NCBI RefSeq assembly: GCF_014203595.1
Contig: NZ_JACHJK010000004.1
Location: 517,964 to 581,963 of the forward strand
From: Streptomyces echinatus
GTDB taxonomy: Bacteria; Actinomycetota; Actinomycetes; Streptomycetales; Streptomycetaceae
DNA length: 64,000 nucleotides
Direction of reading: 5' to 3'
The translations under genes and the position numbers were made by a program. Under the pieces are notes generated by a model that saw only the letters and a list, made by a program, of their open reading frames with translations, did no database searches and was not told where the DNA came from. Positions within the stretch are counted from its first letter, which is position 1, and each line of letters begins with the position of its first letter. Below are positions 1 through 8,297 of this stretch, piece after piece.

Positions 1-962
1 AATTCGACGTCCTGATCGACATCAAGTTCGCCGGTATCTGCCACTCCGACATCCACCAGGCCCAGGACGGCTGGCGCCCCGGCATCTTCCCCATGGTCCC
101 GGGCCACGAGATCGCGGGTGTGGTGGCCGAGGTCGGCCCCGGCGTGACCAGGTTCGCCGTCGGTGACCGGGTGGGAGTCGGCTGCATGGTCGACTCCTGC
201 CGCGACTGCGACAACTGCCGGGCCGGCCTGGAGCAGTACTGCCTCAAGGGCGGCCCGACCTGGACCTACAACGACACCGGCAAGGACGGTGAGCCCACCT
301 ACGGCGGCTACTCCGAGAACGTCGTCGTCGACGAGAACTTCGTCGTCCGCGTCCCCGAGGGGCTGTCCCTGGACGTGGCCGCGCCGCTGCTGTGCGCGGG
401 CATCACCACGTACTCGCCCCTGAAGCACTGGAACGCCGGCCCCGGCAAGAAGGTCGCCGTCGTCGGCCTCGGCGGTCTCGGCCACATGGGAGTCAAGATC
501 GCGCACGCGCTCGGCGCCGAGGTCACCGTCCTGTCGCAGTCCCTGCGCAAGAAGGACGACGGGCTCCGGCTGGGCGCCGACCACTACTACGCCACCGGCG
601 ACCCGGAGACCTTCGAGGAGCTGGCGGGCACGTTCGACATCATCCTGAACACCGTCTCGGCGCCGCTCGACTTCTCCGCGTACGTGGCCCTGCTGCGCAC
701 GGACGGCACTATGGTGAACGTCGGCCTGCCCGAGGAGCCGGTGCAGATCGTGCTCCAGTCGCTGTTCGGCCACCGCCGCAGCATGAGCAGCTCCGGCATC
801 GGCGGCATCGCCGAGACCCAGGAGATGCTGGACTTCTGCGCCGAGCACCGGCTGGGCGCGGAGATCGAGCTGATCCGCGCGGACCAGATCAACGAGGCGT
901 ACGAGCGGGTGCAGGCCAGTGATGTGCGGTACCGGTTCGTGATCGACACGGCCACGATCTGA
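1..962 (+). CDS. Zinc-dependent alcohol dehydrogenase, NAD(P)H (5' end outside window)
   Basis: Medium-chain dehydrogenase that interconverts alcohols and aldehydes with a nicotinamide cofactor. The frame is open from base 3, so the first residues lie outside the window. Visible motifs are the catalytic-zinc segment GICHSDIH, the GHE signature, a structural-zinc cluster of four cysteines (CRDCDNC region and the Cys of EQYC), and the Rossmann motif GLGGLGHMG. The pattern fits the cinnamyl-alcohol/YahK subgroup, which usually prefers NADP. The physiological substrate cannot be told. A hairpin terminator follows at 1042. Confidence 0.92.
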   Translation, partial: FDVLIDIKFAGICHSDIHQAQDGWRPGIFPMVPGHEIAGVVAEVGPGVTRFAVGDRVGVGCMVDSCRDCDNCRAGLEQYCLKGGPTWTYNDTGKDGEPTYGGYSENVVVDENFVVRVPEGLSLDVAAPLLCAGITTYSPLKHWNAGPGKKVAVVGLGGLGHMGVKIAHALGAEVTVLSQSLRKKDDGLRLGADHYYATGDPETFEELAGTFDIILNTVSAPLDFSAYVALLRTDGTMVNVGLPEEPVQIVLQSLFGHRRSMSSSGIGGIAETQEMLDFCAEHRLGAEIELIRADQINEAYERVQASDVRYRFVIDTATI

Positions 963-1041
963 TCGATGGCCGGGGGGGGCGCGCAGTGCGGCCTGGGCGT
1001 GTGTCCCGGGTGCGGGTGCGTCGTGGTTGTTCGCGCAGTTC

Positions 1042-1065
1042 CCCGCGCCCCTTTGGGGGCGCGGG
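1042..1065. terminator. Hairpin terminator of a dispersed Streptomyces type
   Basis: A 10-bp GC stem (CCCGCGCCCC / GGGGCGCGGG) with a 4-nt loop lies between the alcohol dehydrogenase and the convergent S51-like gene. The flank reading TTCGCGCAGTTCCCCGCG is, from memory, a very common intergenic element in Streptomyces genomes. It could stop transcription from both sides. Confidence 0.75.
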
Positions 1066-1078
1066 CGGTGGCCCGGGT

Positions 1079-1801
1079 TTACACGGGCCAGGTTTCTCCG
1101 GGGGCGTAGGCGCGTACCGTGACGCTGTTGCCGGGGTGGGGGCGTACGACATGGACGCGGCCCGCACCGGACACCCGGGCCCTGCCGTCTTCCACGACGA
1201 GCAGGGTGTTCTCGTCCACGGCCGCCCCGTACGGCACGTCTCCCCGTCCGACCGCCGCGACCAGCCGGGCCAGCGTCCCCCACTGCGCCGCGTGCACGTC
1301 CACCGCGAACGGGACCAGCCCGAGCCCCGCCCGTACCTCGACCTCCGCCAGGTCCTCCCCGGTCTCCTCCGGGCACACCGGGACCCCGTCCACCAGCCAT
1401 CCGCCGACCACGGCCCGCCGCGCGGCGACGGCGGCCCCGGCGGAGAAGCCCGCGTACGGCACCCCCCGCTCGGCCAGCAGCCCCGGCAGCCGGTCCAGGC
1501 AGCCCGCGAGCACGTCCTGGTACGCGGGCGTGAGCCCACCGCAGACCAGCAGCCCGTCGATCCCGTCCAGCGCGGCCTCGGGCTCGAACCGACCGCCGAG
1601 CGGCACCGGCAAGGGCACCGGCGCGCACGACGGCCCGGCCTTCCGCAGCACCGTCGCGTACCGCTCGAACTGCGCGGCCCCGTCCCCCTCGTCGACGAGC
1701 AGACACCCGACCCGCCGCTCGCCGCGCAACACCCGCAGGAACGGTTCGTACACCTCGGCGCGGTCCCAGCCACCACCGATCAGGAACGTACGGCTGCCCA
1801 T
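1079..1801 (-). CDS. Peptidase S51-like / type 1 glutamine amidotransferase-like protein
   Basis: A 240-residue cytoplasmic protein of the class I glutamine amidotransferase-like fold, closest to peptidase E/cyanophycinase-type S51 enzymes. The nucleophile elbow is FSAGAA, as in S51 proteins, where Ser replaces the amidotransferase Cys. The N-terminus MGSRTFLIGGG begins the Rossmann-like core. The ATG at 1801 was chosen because GGGGAGG precedes it and upstream codons belong to a different gene remnant, although the frame stays open to 1957. Substrate is unknown. It has no operon partner; the neighbour at 1890-1996 is debris. Confidence 0.8.
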   Translation of the reverse strand: MGSRTFLIGGGWDRAEVYEPFLRVLRGERRVGCLLVDEGDGAAQFERYATVLRKAGPSCAPVPLPVPLGGRFEPEAALDGIDGLLVCGGLTPAYQDVLAGCLDRLPGLLAERGVPYAGFSAGAAVAARRAVVGGWLVDGVPVCPEETGEDLAEVEVRAGLGLVPFAVDVHAAQWGTLARLVAAVGRGDVPYGAAVDENTLLVVEDGRARVSGAGRVHVVRPHPGNSVTVRAYAPGETWPV

Positions 1802-1889
1802 GCCCTCCCCTTCGACCCCGGTCCACTCGCCGGGCGAATCTACGCGGCGGGCGCCGTCCCCGTCGCCCGAATTAGCGGCTGCCGACGGC

Positions 1890-1996
1890 CCGGGAACGCG
1901 GCCGCGGGGCGGCTCGGCCGGCAGGCGGAACAGCTCGGCCGCGGTGCCGCCGAGCACCCGGTCGCGTACGAACCCGACGAACCGGTCCGGGTCGTC
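1890..1996 (-). pseudogene. Amidohydrolase C-terminal remnant
   Basis: Minus-strand codons read DDPDRFVGFVRDRVLGG then TAAELFRLP, the usual closing helix of amidohydrolase-family metal hydrolases (compare LGGNAxRLF). No start and no catalytic part exist, and the reading frame runs on without its own clear stop toward the S51-like gene. The 5' side ends at about 1996, exactly where a plus-strand MerR fragment begins. The family call rests on a short tail only. Confidence 0.45.
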
Positions 1997-2164
1997 GCCT
2001 CCCTGCTGCCGTGCACCACGGACACGGAGACGGGCACCGCCTTGGCGGCCTGCCCGGGCGTCCCCGAGGCCCTGCGCCGCCGCCTGGCCGAGCTGGAGGA
2101 GAAGGCCGGCCGCCTGGAGACCGAACGAACGGAACTGCGCCGCCTGCTCACCGGACCGTCCTGA
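1979..2164 (+). pseudogene. MerR-family regulator C-terminal remnant
   Basis: The plus strand encodes PVRVVASLLPC, then PGVPEALRRRLAELEEKAG and a final LETERTELRRLL. This is the typical end of a Streptomyces MerR protein: the helix before the Cys, then the dimerisation coiled coil. The winged-helix DNA-binding half that should lie upstream is missing and is replaced by an amidohydrolase tail on the other strand. No start codon or ribosome binding site fits, so this is a 5'-truncated relic. Confidence 0.55.
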
Positions 2165-2209
2165 CCCGCCGTCATCGGATCGGTCCGTTCATACTCGGGG
2201 GAGGGCTGG

Positions 2210-2569
2210 TCAGGCGTTCTGGATCGCCGCCGGCGGCAGCAGCGCGCGCAGCCGCTCGGTGTCGGGGTGGTCGGCGACCGCCGCTTCCACGGCAGCCTCC
2301 AGCGCGGTCTCGGGGCCGTCGTCCTCGGTCTCCGAGCCCCAGCCGGGCAGCCGCACCGTCGCCGGGCGGGCCCAGGAGAACTCCCAGTGCAGCAGCGAAC
2401 GGGAGCTGAACTCGGCCAGCACCATCGTGCGCAGCGAGCGGTGCAGCCCGGGCCGCACGAACTGCCGGAAGGCCCGTCCCTTCGCGGCGGCCGCCTCCTC
2501 GGTCAGGGGCAGCCGCTCCGCCAGCCGCCACAGCCGGCCGTCGTCGGCCCTTCCTGCCCCGCCGGCCCG
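2210..2569 (-). pseudogene. Unrecognised ORF lacking a start codon
   Basis: The frame from 2569 down to the stop at 2210 has natural-looking composition (RLWRLAERLPL, later FSSRSLLHWEFSW, and an acidic helix near the end). It is bounded upstream by a TGA at 2570-2572 and contains no ATG, GTG or TTG before a GTG at 2458, which would remove about a third of the coding-like stretch. It may be a 5'-truncated gene downstream of the TPR-like gene, or may use a CTG start. I do not recognise the family. Confidence 0.4.
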
Positions 2570-2640
2570 TCAGGTCAGCCCGTCCTGTCGGCCCGTCCGA
2601 TCAAGCCCGTCCCGCCGGCCCCGTCCGGTCAGCCGGGGAG
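2570..2640. repeat. Imperfect CCCGTC-rich short repeats
   Basis: Degenerate repeats of CCCGTC with GGTCAGCC and GGCCCGTC variants separate the TPR-like gene from the start-less ORF. Such low-complexity stretches are prone to slippage and could explain the loss of a start in the ORF below. Confidence 0.5.
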
Positions 2641-3747
2641 GGTGGCCGGGCTGCCGCCGTTGGCCTCGTAACCGGCGACCGCCAGCGCGCGGTGGAGGGC
2701 GAAGGCGGCGGCCGGGTCCAAGGACAGGGTCCACGGCAGCGCGCCGACGTGCCCGTCGACGTGTATCAGCTGGTCCATGGTCTCCGCCCAGCGTTCGGCG
2801 CGGACCAGGAAGTAGATCAGCAGGTGCCGGACGTGCGGCAGCGTCGGGTCGTCGGGATCCGCGGCGTGCGACGCGTGCAGCGCGCCGTGGATCGCCTTGG
2901 TGACGACCTCGCTCCGGTAGAAACTCGCGACCAGGTTCACCTCCGGGAGGTGCTCGAACACCGCGAACAGCGGCAGCGCGGCGAGCAGCGAACCCCGCGG
3001 GGCGCGGGCCGCGGCGGCCTCGGCGAAGGAGTACGCCTGTTCCCGCGAGCCGTGCCACTTCTCGCACCAGTAGTGCAGCGCGGCCAGATGCGCGCCCATG
3101 TGCTGAGGGGCGCGGTCCAGGATTTTCAGCCACAGTTGCTCGAACTCGTCCCGTGAGTAGCCCAGTCCCCGGGCGATGGAGAGCTCTATGACGTACGGCA
3201 CCGGGTCGCCGGGAGCCAGCAGGGCCGCCTCCCCGCAGGCCGTCCGGGCCTCCTCCATGATGATCCGGAAGTCGTCCGTGCCCGGCGTGGCCGTCCGCCA
3301 GGCCTGCTGCACCAGGAACTCGGCATGCACGGCCGCGCCGCCCGCGTCCTTGGGCTGCTCGGCCCGCCACACCCGCAGCCACTGGCCGCCCGGCGTCTCG
3401 TGCACCCCGCCGGGCCGTTGCTGGAGCTCCAGCGCGGCGGCTCCGGCGAAGGCCTGCACCCGCTGCCAGCGCGTCTCGCCCTCGGACTCGGTGCCCGCCA
3501 GCAGCTGGGCGGCGGCCCGGTAGTCCTGGGTGCGCTGCACCAGATCCAGGACGTCCAGCAGGTCCTGGTCCGGGCCGGGCAGACGCACGTCCAGCTCCTC
3601 CTGGCGCACGAAGCCGTAGGCCGCCGGGTCGGCGGCGTCCGGGTGTCCCGGGGGAACCTGCTCGATCCCGCCCCGCCTGCGCCGGAAGACCGGGAGCAGG
3701 ACGAGGCTCAGCATGAGCAGCGCCATCAGCAGCCAGAGAATCGCCAT
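2629..3747 (-). CDS. Membrane-anchored TPR-like hypothetical protein
   Basis: A 372-residue protein with one N-terminal membrane segment (LLMALLMLSLVLLPVF, about residues 5-20), then a basic RRRR stop-transfer, so the bulk is probably cytoplasmic. The rest is helix-rich with alternating Ala/Leu pairs resembling degenerate tetratricopeptide repeats (for example the region LAALHYWCEKWHG). No catalytic motif is visible. It is divergent from cystathionine gamma-synthase across 163 bp. Function unknown; a scaffold role is only a guess. Confidence 0.8.
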   Translation of the reverse strand: MAILWLLMALLMLSLVLLPVFRRRRGGIEQVPPGHPDAADPAAYGFVRQEELDVRLPGPDQDLLDVLDLVQRTQDYRAAAQLLAGTESEGETRWQRVQAFAGAAALELQQRPGGVHETPGGQWLRVWRAEQPKDAGGAAVHAEFLVQQAWRTATPGTDDFRIIMEEARTACGEAALLAPGDPVPYVIELSIARGLGYSRDEFEQLWLKILDRAPQHMGAHLAALHYWCEKWHGSREQAYSFAEAAAARAPRGSLLAALPLFAVFEHLPEVNLVASFYRSEVVTKAIHGALHASHAADPDDPTLPHVRHLLIYFLVRAERWAETMDQLIHVDGHVGALPWTLSLDPAAAFALHRALAVAGYEANGGSPATLPG

Positions 3748-3910
3748 GCGTCAAGCGAACCAGACGCCGACGGCAATTGGCGAACCCCGTCCCCGGCCTG
3801 TGGACAACTCACGATCAGGGCATGACAGACGGACGGCGGCCGATGCAGAACATGACGAGCGGCTCATTGCGGACGTCAGGAAGCTGCCGGGCGCACTACG
3901 CTCGGTGCAC

Positions 3911-5065
3911 ATGAGCGACAGGCATATCAGCGAACACTTCGAGACCCTCGCGATCCACGCGGGCAACACCGCGGATCCCCTCACCGGCGCGGTCGTCCCG
4001 CCGATCTACCAGGTCTCGACCTATAAGCAGGACGGCGTCGGAGGGCTGCGCGGCGGCTACGAGTACAGCCGCAGTGCCAACCCGACCCGTACCGCCCTGG
4101 AGGAGAACCTCGCCGCGCTGGAGGGCGGCCGTCGCGGCCTCGCCTTCGCGTCCGGTCTCGCGGCCGAGGACACACTGCTGCGTACGCTGCTCACCCCCGG
4201 CGACCACGTGGTGATCCCGAACGACGCCTACGGCGGCACCTTCCGGCTCTTCGCCAAGGTGGCCACCCGCTGGGGGGTCGAGTGGTCGGTCGCCGACACC
4301 AGCGACCCGGCCGCCGTCCGGGCCGCGATCACCCCGAAGACCAAGGCCGTCTGGGTGGAGACGCCTTCCAACCCGCTGCTCGGCATCACCGACATCGCCG
4401 CCGTCGCGCAGGTCGCCCACGAGGCGGGCGCCAAGCTCGTGGTCGACAACACCTTCGCCACGCCCTACCTGCAGCAGCCGCTGTCGCTCGGCGCGGACGT
4501 CGTCCTCCACTCGCTGACCAAGTACATGGGCGGCCACTCGGACGTCGTCGGCGGCGCGCTGATCGTCAGCGACCAGGCTCTCGGCGAGGAACTGGCGTAC
4601 CACCAGAACGCGATGGGCGCCGTCGCCGGCCCCTTCGACTCCTGGCTGGTGCTGCGCGGCACCAAGACCCTCGCGGTGCGCATGGACCGGCACAGCGAGA
4701 ACGCCACGAAGATCGCCGACATGCTGACCCGGCACGCGCGCGTGACCAGCGTGTGCTACCCGGGGCTGCCCGACCACCCCGGCCACGACGTCGCCGTCAA
4801 GCAGATGAGGGCGTTCGGCGGCATGGTGTCGTTCCGCGTCGAGGGCGGCGAGGAGGCCGCGATCGAGGTGTGCAACCGCGCCAAGATCTTCACTCTCGGC
4901 GAGTCCCTCGGCGGTGTCGAGTCCCTCATCGAGCACCCCGGCCGGATGACGCACGCCTCCGTCGCGGGCTCCCTGCTGGAGGTCCCGTCCGACCTGGTGC
5001 GCCTGTCGGTCGGCATCGAGAACGTCGACGACCTGCTGGAGGACCTCAAGCAGGCCCTCGGCTGA
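3911..5065 (+). CDS. metB: Cystathionine gamma-synthase / gamma-lyase (PLP)
   Basis: A 384-residue Cys/Met-metabolism PLP enzyme that joins an activated homoserine to cysteine to form cystathionine, or runs the gamma-lyase reaction. Signatures are the substrate/PLP segment YEYSRSANPTR, VDNTFATPYLQQP with the conserved Asp, and HSLTKYMGGHSDVVGG carrying the Schiff-base Lys in SLTKY. Length is normal. The ATG at 3911 is used; an in-frame GTG lies two codons earlier. Synthase and lyase cannot be separated by sequence alone, since actinobacterial enzymes often do both. Confidence 0.93.
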   Translation: MSDRHISEHFETLAIHAGNTADPLTGAVVPPIYQVSTYKQDGVGGLRGGYEYSRSANPTRTALEENLAALEGGRRGLAFASGLAAEDTLLRTLLTPGDHVVIPNDAYGGTFRLFAKVATRWGVEWSVADTSDPAAVRAAITPKTKAVWVETPSNPLLGITDIAAVAQVAHEAGAKLVVDNTFATPYLQQPLSLGADVVLHSLTKYMGGHSDVVGGALIVSDQALGEELAYHQNAMGAVAGPFDSWLVLRGTKTLAVRMDRHSENATKIADMLTRHARVTSVCYPGLPDHPGHDVAVKQMRAFGGMVSFRVEGGEEAAIEVCNRAKIFTLGESLGGVESLIEHPGRMTHASVAGSLLEVPSDLVRLSVGIENVDDLLEDLKQALG

Positions 5066-5078
5066 CAGCCGGCCGTAC

Positions 5079-5330
5079 TCACCAGCCGGTGATCGGTGGA
5101 GTCGTCTGCGAGGGCGGCTCCACCCACGGCCGCGCCTCGGCCGCCCACACGGCGAACGCGACGGCCGCCAGGCACGCCAGCAGCCACAGCACCCGGCGCA
5201 GGAGCAGCCGCTGCCGCAGCAGCCGGTCCCCGCGGCGCACCGCGTCGCCGCACAGCTCGGGAGGCACCGGTGCCACGGCCCCCTCCATGATCCGCCGTAC
5301 CGCGGCCTCCCGCTCGCCCCGCTTCACCAC
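5079..5330 (-). CDS. Small single-pass membrane protein
   Basis: An 83-residue protein starting at one of two adjacent GTG codons (5330 or 5327). The first half is charged; one membrane segment follows (VLWLLACLAAVAFAVWAA), then a short tail ending in Trp. It lies about 160 bp downstream of the sigma-like gene on the same strand, so it may be co-transcribed and could act as its membrane partner, but it has no recognisable anti-sigma zinc motif. The stop is 13 bp from the end of the cystathionine gene. Confidence 0.6.
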   Translation of the reverse strand: MVKRGEREAAVRRIMEGAVAPVPPELCGDAVRRGDRLLRQRLLLRRVLWLLACLAAVAFAVWAAEARPWVEPPSQTTPPITGW

Positions 5331-5490
5331 GGCCGCCCGGTTCTGCCCTCGCCCGCCCGGCCGGCGGCGCCGGTGCCGCACCGCCCGCGCGCGGGTGGTG
5401 CCACCGGGCGGGGCGACGGGGTCGTTCCGCCGGTTCGCCGGTCGCCGGAGCTGCCCTCGCGGGGCGGCGGGGCGGGTGCGTCGGCGCGCC

Positions 5491-5994
5491 TCATGAGGGC
5501 GCCACCCTTCTGCCGACCGGACGGGGCGGCGTCTGCCGGGCGGGGTGCAGCACGGTGGCCGTCGCCCGGTCGCAGAGGGTGTGGACACGTTCCGCGGGCA
5601 GGCCGAGCAGGGCCGCCGCCTGTTCCTCGGCCACCCCCTCGTACAGCCGCAGTACGAGGACCAGCCGTTCCCGCGGCGTGAGCGCGGCCAGCGGGCTGCG
5701 CGGATCCGGCCGGGCACGGCCGAAGGCGCCGTACCGGTGCCAGGTGCTGCGCGCGAAGCGGGTGGCGAGGAACTGGCGGGCGCAGTCGTACGGGTCCTCG
5801 CCGCGCAGCCGGTCCCAGCGCGCGTAGGTATGGGCGAGCGCGAGCGTCAGCAGGCGCCGCGCGCGCGGGTTGGCGTCCGGTGCCTCCGCGGTGAGCAGGG
5901 TGGCCGCGTGCAGCAGGCGCCCGGCCGCGCCCGCGACGAACGCCTCGAACTCCCGGGCCCGGCGGGCACCGCGGGCCGACTGCCGATCACGCAC
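5491..5994 (-). CDS. Sigma-70 family (ECF/SigE-like) RNA polymerase sigma factor
   Basis: A 167-residue two-domain sigma factor. The N-terminal part (about residues 15-85) resembles the region-2 helices of SigE-type actinobacterial factors. The C-terminal part has a clear region-4 helix-turn-helix: LTPRERLVLVLRLYEG, then VAEEQAAALLGLPAERV. It should direct core polymerase to a small regulon. The next ATG overlaps its stop but leads only to a short frame. Two tandem 28-bp repeats and a palindrome lie just upstream and probably hold its promoter. Confidence 0.78.
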   Translation of the reverse strand: MRDRQSARGARRAREFEAFVAGAAGRLLHAATLLTAEAPDANPRARRLLTLALAHTYARWDRLRGEDPYDCARQFLATRFARSTWHRYGAFGRARPDPRSPLAALTPRERLVLVLRLYEGVAEEQAAALLGLPAERVHTLCDRATATVLHPARQTPPRPVGRRVAPS

Positions 5995-6008
5995 CGCGCC
6001 TCCCCCCC

Positions 6009-6064
6009 GACGGGGCCGTGTCCGGACCCGGTCTCAGACGGGGTCCTGTCCGGACCCGGTCTCA
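6009..6064. repeat. Two tandem 28-bp direct repeats upstream of sigma gene
   Basis: Copies at 6009-6036 and 6037-6064 match at 26 of 28 positions and share the core TCCGGACCCGGTCTCA. They lie 15-70 bp upstream of the sigma-like start. Head-to-tail sites with this spacing suggest cooperative binding by a regulator or a duplicated promoter element. Confidence 0.7.
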
Positions 6065-6070
6065 TATGAG
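6061..6070. promoter_or_regulatory. 10-bp perfect palindrome CTCATATGAG
   Basis: A perfect palindrome overlaps the end of the second 28-bp repeat, between the sigma-like gene and the end of the MarR gene. It may be an operator half-site pair or part of a hairpin. Ten bases is short, so chance is possible. Confidence 0.4.
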
Positions 6071-6124
6071 GCCAGCGGCGGGCCCGGGGTCAAGACTCCG
6101 GACCTCTCCCGTGCGGTGCGTGAC

Positions 6125-6649
6125 TCAGGAGGCCGGCGGCTGCTCCGTCGCCGGAACGCCCTGCACCGACATCCGCGCCGAGAGCGCGTGGTTGAAGCGG
6201 GTGAGGAGCGTGCAGAACTGTTCGCGCTCCTCCGGCGCCCAGTCGTGTGTCAGCTCCGCCATGAGCTGACGCCGGGAGGAGCGCACCTCTTCCAGCCGGG
6301 CGGCACCGCGCGGCGACAGCTGGAGGACCACGGCCCGCCCGTCCTCCGGGTGCGAGGTGCGCTTGACCAGCCCGGTGTCGACCAGCGGAGCCACCTGACG
6401 GGTGACCGTGGAGGAGTCGATGCCCATGCTCGCGGCGAGTGCCTTGACGCCCATCGGGCCTTCGTTGTCGAGGCGGTTGAGCAGCAGGTAGGCGGCACGG
6501 TCCATGGAGTTGCGCACCTGGCCGACACCGCCGAGCCGCGTCTGTTCGGCACGGCGGGCGAACACCGCGACCTCGTGCTGGAGGGTGTCGAGAAGACCGG
6601 GGTCACCGACGGTCGTCATGTCCATCGACATTTCAGGTGTTGTGGGCAT
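6125..6649 (-). CDS. MarR family transcriptional regulator
   Basis: A 174-residue winged-helix dimer. The DNA-binding region spans about residues 60-110: VKALAASMGIDSSTVTRQV is the recognition helix, and the wing follows as RTSHPEDGRAVV with the family Asp-x-Arg. Flanking helices form the dimer interface. MarR proteins usually repress genes in response to phenolic or oxidative signals. The gene is divergent from threonine dehydratase over about 145 bp, which makes that gene a plausible target. Methionines six and eight codons later are alternative starts. Confidence 0.88.
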   Translation of the reverse strand: MPTTPEMSMDMTTVGDPGLLDTLQHEVAVFARRAEQTRLGGVGQVRNSMDRAAYLLLNRLDNEGPMGVKALAASMGIDSSTVTRQVAPLVDTGLVKRTSHPEDGRAVVLQLSPRGAARLEEVRSSRRQLMAELTHDWAPEEREQFCTLLTRFNHALSARMSVQGVPATEQPPAS

Positions 6650-6793
6650 GGCCGGAGGCTCGCTTCATGAAGGGCTGCTGGGTTGGGGGACAGGGTACGC
6701 GGCCCGGCGCCGGGCCGTACCGGCGCTGCGCAAACCGGTCTCGCTGCTTGGTCACACCCGTCGTGCGCAAACGTGAACTGCGATGCTGGAGGC

Positions 6794-8023
6794 ATGAGCT
6801 ACCGCACGGCCGACTCCTTGCGTTCCGTCACCCTCGACGACGTGCGCGGCGCCCAGAAGATGCTCTCGGGCGTTGCACGGGTGACGGCGATGGAGGGCAG
6901 CCGGTACCTCTCCCAGCTGGTCGGCGCACCGGTGCACCTGAAGTGCGAGAACCTGCAGCGGACCGGTTCGTTCAAGCTGCGCGGCGCCTATGTGCGGATC
7001 TCCGGGCTGCTGCCGGAGGAGCGGGCGGCCGGAGTGGTGGCCGCGAGCGCGGGCAACCACGCGCAGGGGGTGGCGCTGGCCTCCTCGCTGCTCGGCGTGC
7101 ACTCCACGGTGTTCATGCCCAAGGGCGCGCCGCTGCCGAAGATCAGCGCGACCCGGGAGTACGGCGCCGAGGTGCGTCTGCACGGCCAGGTGGTCGACGA
7201 GACGCTGGCCGCCGCCCAGGAGTACGCGGCCGAGACCGGTGCCGTGTTCATCCACCCCTTCGACCACCCGGACGTGATCGCCGGCCAGGGCACGGTCGGC
7301 CTGGAGATCCTGGAGCAGTGCCCGGAGGTGCGCACGGTCGTCGTCGGCATGGGCGGCGGCGGACTCGCGGCCGGCATCGCGGTGGCGGTGAAGGCGATCC
7401 ACCCCGACGTCCGGATCGTCGGCGTACAGGCGGAGGGCGCCGCCTGCTACCCGCCCTCGCTGGCCGCCGGGCACCCGGTGTCGCTGCGGAACCCGGCGAC
7501 GATGGCCGACGGCATCAAGGTGGGGCGGCCGGGCGTGGTGCCGTTCGGGATCGTCGGTGAGCTGGTCGACGAGGTGCGTACGGTCAGCGAGGACCAGCTG
7601 TCGGCCGCGCTGCTGCTCTGCCTGGAGCGGGCCAAGCTGGTCGTGGAGCCGGCCGGGGCGAGCCCGGTCGCCGCGCTGCTGGCCGCGCCGGACGCCTTCG
7701 AGGGCCCGGTCGTCGCGGTCCTCTCCGGCGGCAACGTCGACCCGGTGCTGATGCAGCGCGTGCTGCGGCACGGCATGGCCGCGCAGGGCCGCTACCTGGC
7801 CGTACGGCTGCGGCTGACGGACCGGCCGGGTGCGCTCGCCACGCTCCTCGGGGTGCTGTCGGCGGTCGACGCCAACGTCCTCGACGTGAGCCATGTCCGC
7901 ACCGATCCCCGGCTCGGGCTCACCGAGGCCGAGGTGGAGCTGCACCTGGAGACGAAGGGGCCGGTGCACTGCGTCGAGGTCGGCCGGGCCCTGCGGGACG
8001 CCGGCTACACGGTCATCGACTGA
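6794..8023 (+). CDS. ilvA: Threonine ammonia-lyase with ACT domain
   Basis: A 409-residue fold-type II PLP enzyme that deaminates threonine to 2-oxobutanoate and ammonia, feeding isoleucine synthesis or threonine breakdown. The PLP lysine sits in ENLQRTGSFKLRGA, ASAGNHAQG is the phosphate/substrate loop, and GMGGGGLAAG is the glycine-rich PLP phosphate cup. The last 75 residues (from LAVRLRLTDRPGAL) form one ACT-type regulatory domain. This length and single ACT fit the tdcB/ilvA-short type, so the biosynthetic or catabolic role is not settled. The ATG at 6794 has GGAGG upstream. Confidence 0.92.
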   Translation: MSYRTADSLRSVTLDDVRGAQKMLSGVARVTAMEGSRYLSQLVGAPVHLKCENLQRTGSFKLRGAYVRISGLLPEERAAGVVAASAGNHAQGVALASSLLGVHSTVFMPKGAPLPKISATREYGAEVRLHGQVVDETLAAAQEYAAETGAVFIHPFDHPDVIAGQGTVGLEILEQCPEVRTVVVGMGGGGLAAGIAVAVKAIHPDVRIVGVQAEGAACYPPSLAAGHPVSLRNPATMADGIKVGRPGVVPFGIVGELVDEVRTVSEDQLSAALLLCLERAKLVVEPAGASPVAALLAAPDAFEGPVVAVLSGGNVDPVLMQRVLRHGMAAQGRYLAVRLRLTDRPGALATLLGVLSAVDANVLDVSHVRTDPRLGLTEAEVELHLETKGPVHCVEVGRALRDAGYTVID

Positions 8024-8075
8024 CCCTGGGCCCCACCGCCCCCCGGAGCACGCTGTCGGCACCCGTTCGAGTGAG

Positions 8076-8106
8076 ATGTATTGAGAGACGCGATACATCG
8101 CGTTAT
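8076..8106. promoter_or_regulatory. Overlapping inverted repeats, putative operator
   Basis: GATGTAT and ATACATC form arms 11 bp apart (8076-8100). Overlapping them, CGCGAT-AC-ATCGCG (8090-8103) is a second palindrome. The AT-rich core and two nested dyads are typical of operators. The nearest downstream gene is the 28-residue peptide at 8298. Confidence 0.5.
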
Positions 8107-8144
8107 GGTTTTCCTGTGCGACAGACCGCCCGTCCGCCGCGTAC

Positions 8145-8192
8145 CTGTATCCGTATCTGTATGCGTATCCGTGTTCGCGTTCGGGTCCGTGA
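8145..8192. repeat. Degenerate tandem hexamers CCGTAT-like
   Basis: Eight successive hexamers resemble CTGTAT/CCGTAT and drift to TCGCGT and CCGTGA. They sit in the leader before the small peptide gene. This is a decayed microsatellite-type array. Confidence 0.55.
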
Positions 8193-8297
8193 GAGCGAGG
8201 GGCGCGGGTGCGGCAAAGACGGGCGGCGGCGGGCGCGCGGACCTAGCCTTTTGCGGGAAATCCCCGCACCGACATCCCCGATGACGTGGAGACAGAC

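Noticed and set aside
5331..5490. Small gene starting at the ATG overlapping the sigma stop
   Set aside because: The frame is a short Pro/Arg-rich run ending near 5330 and unlike a conserved protein.
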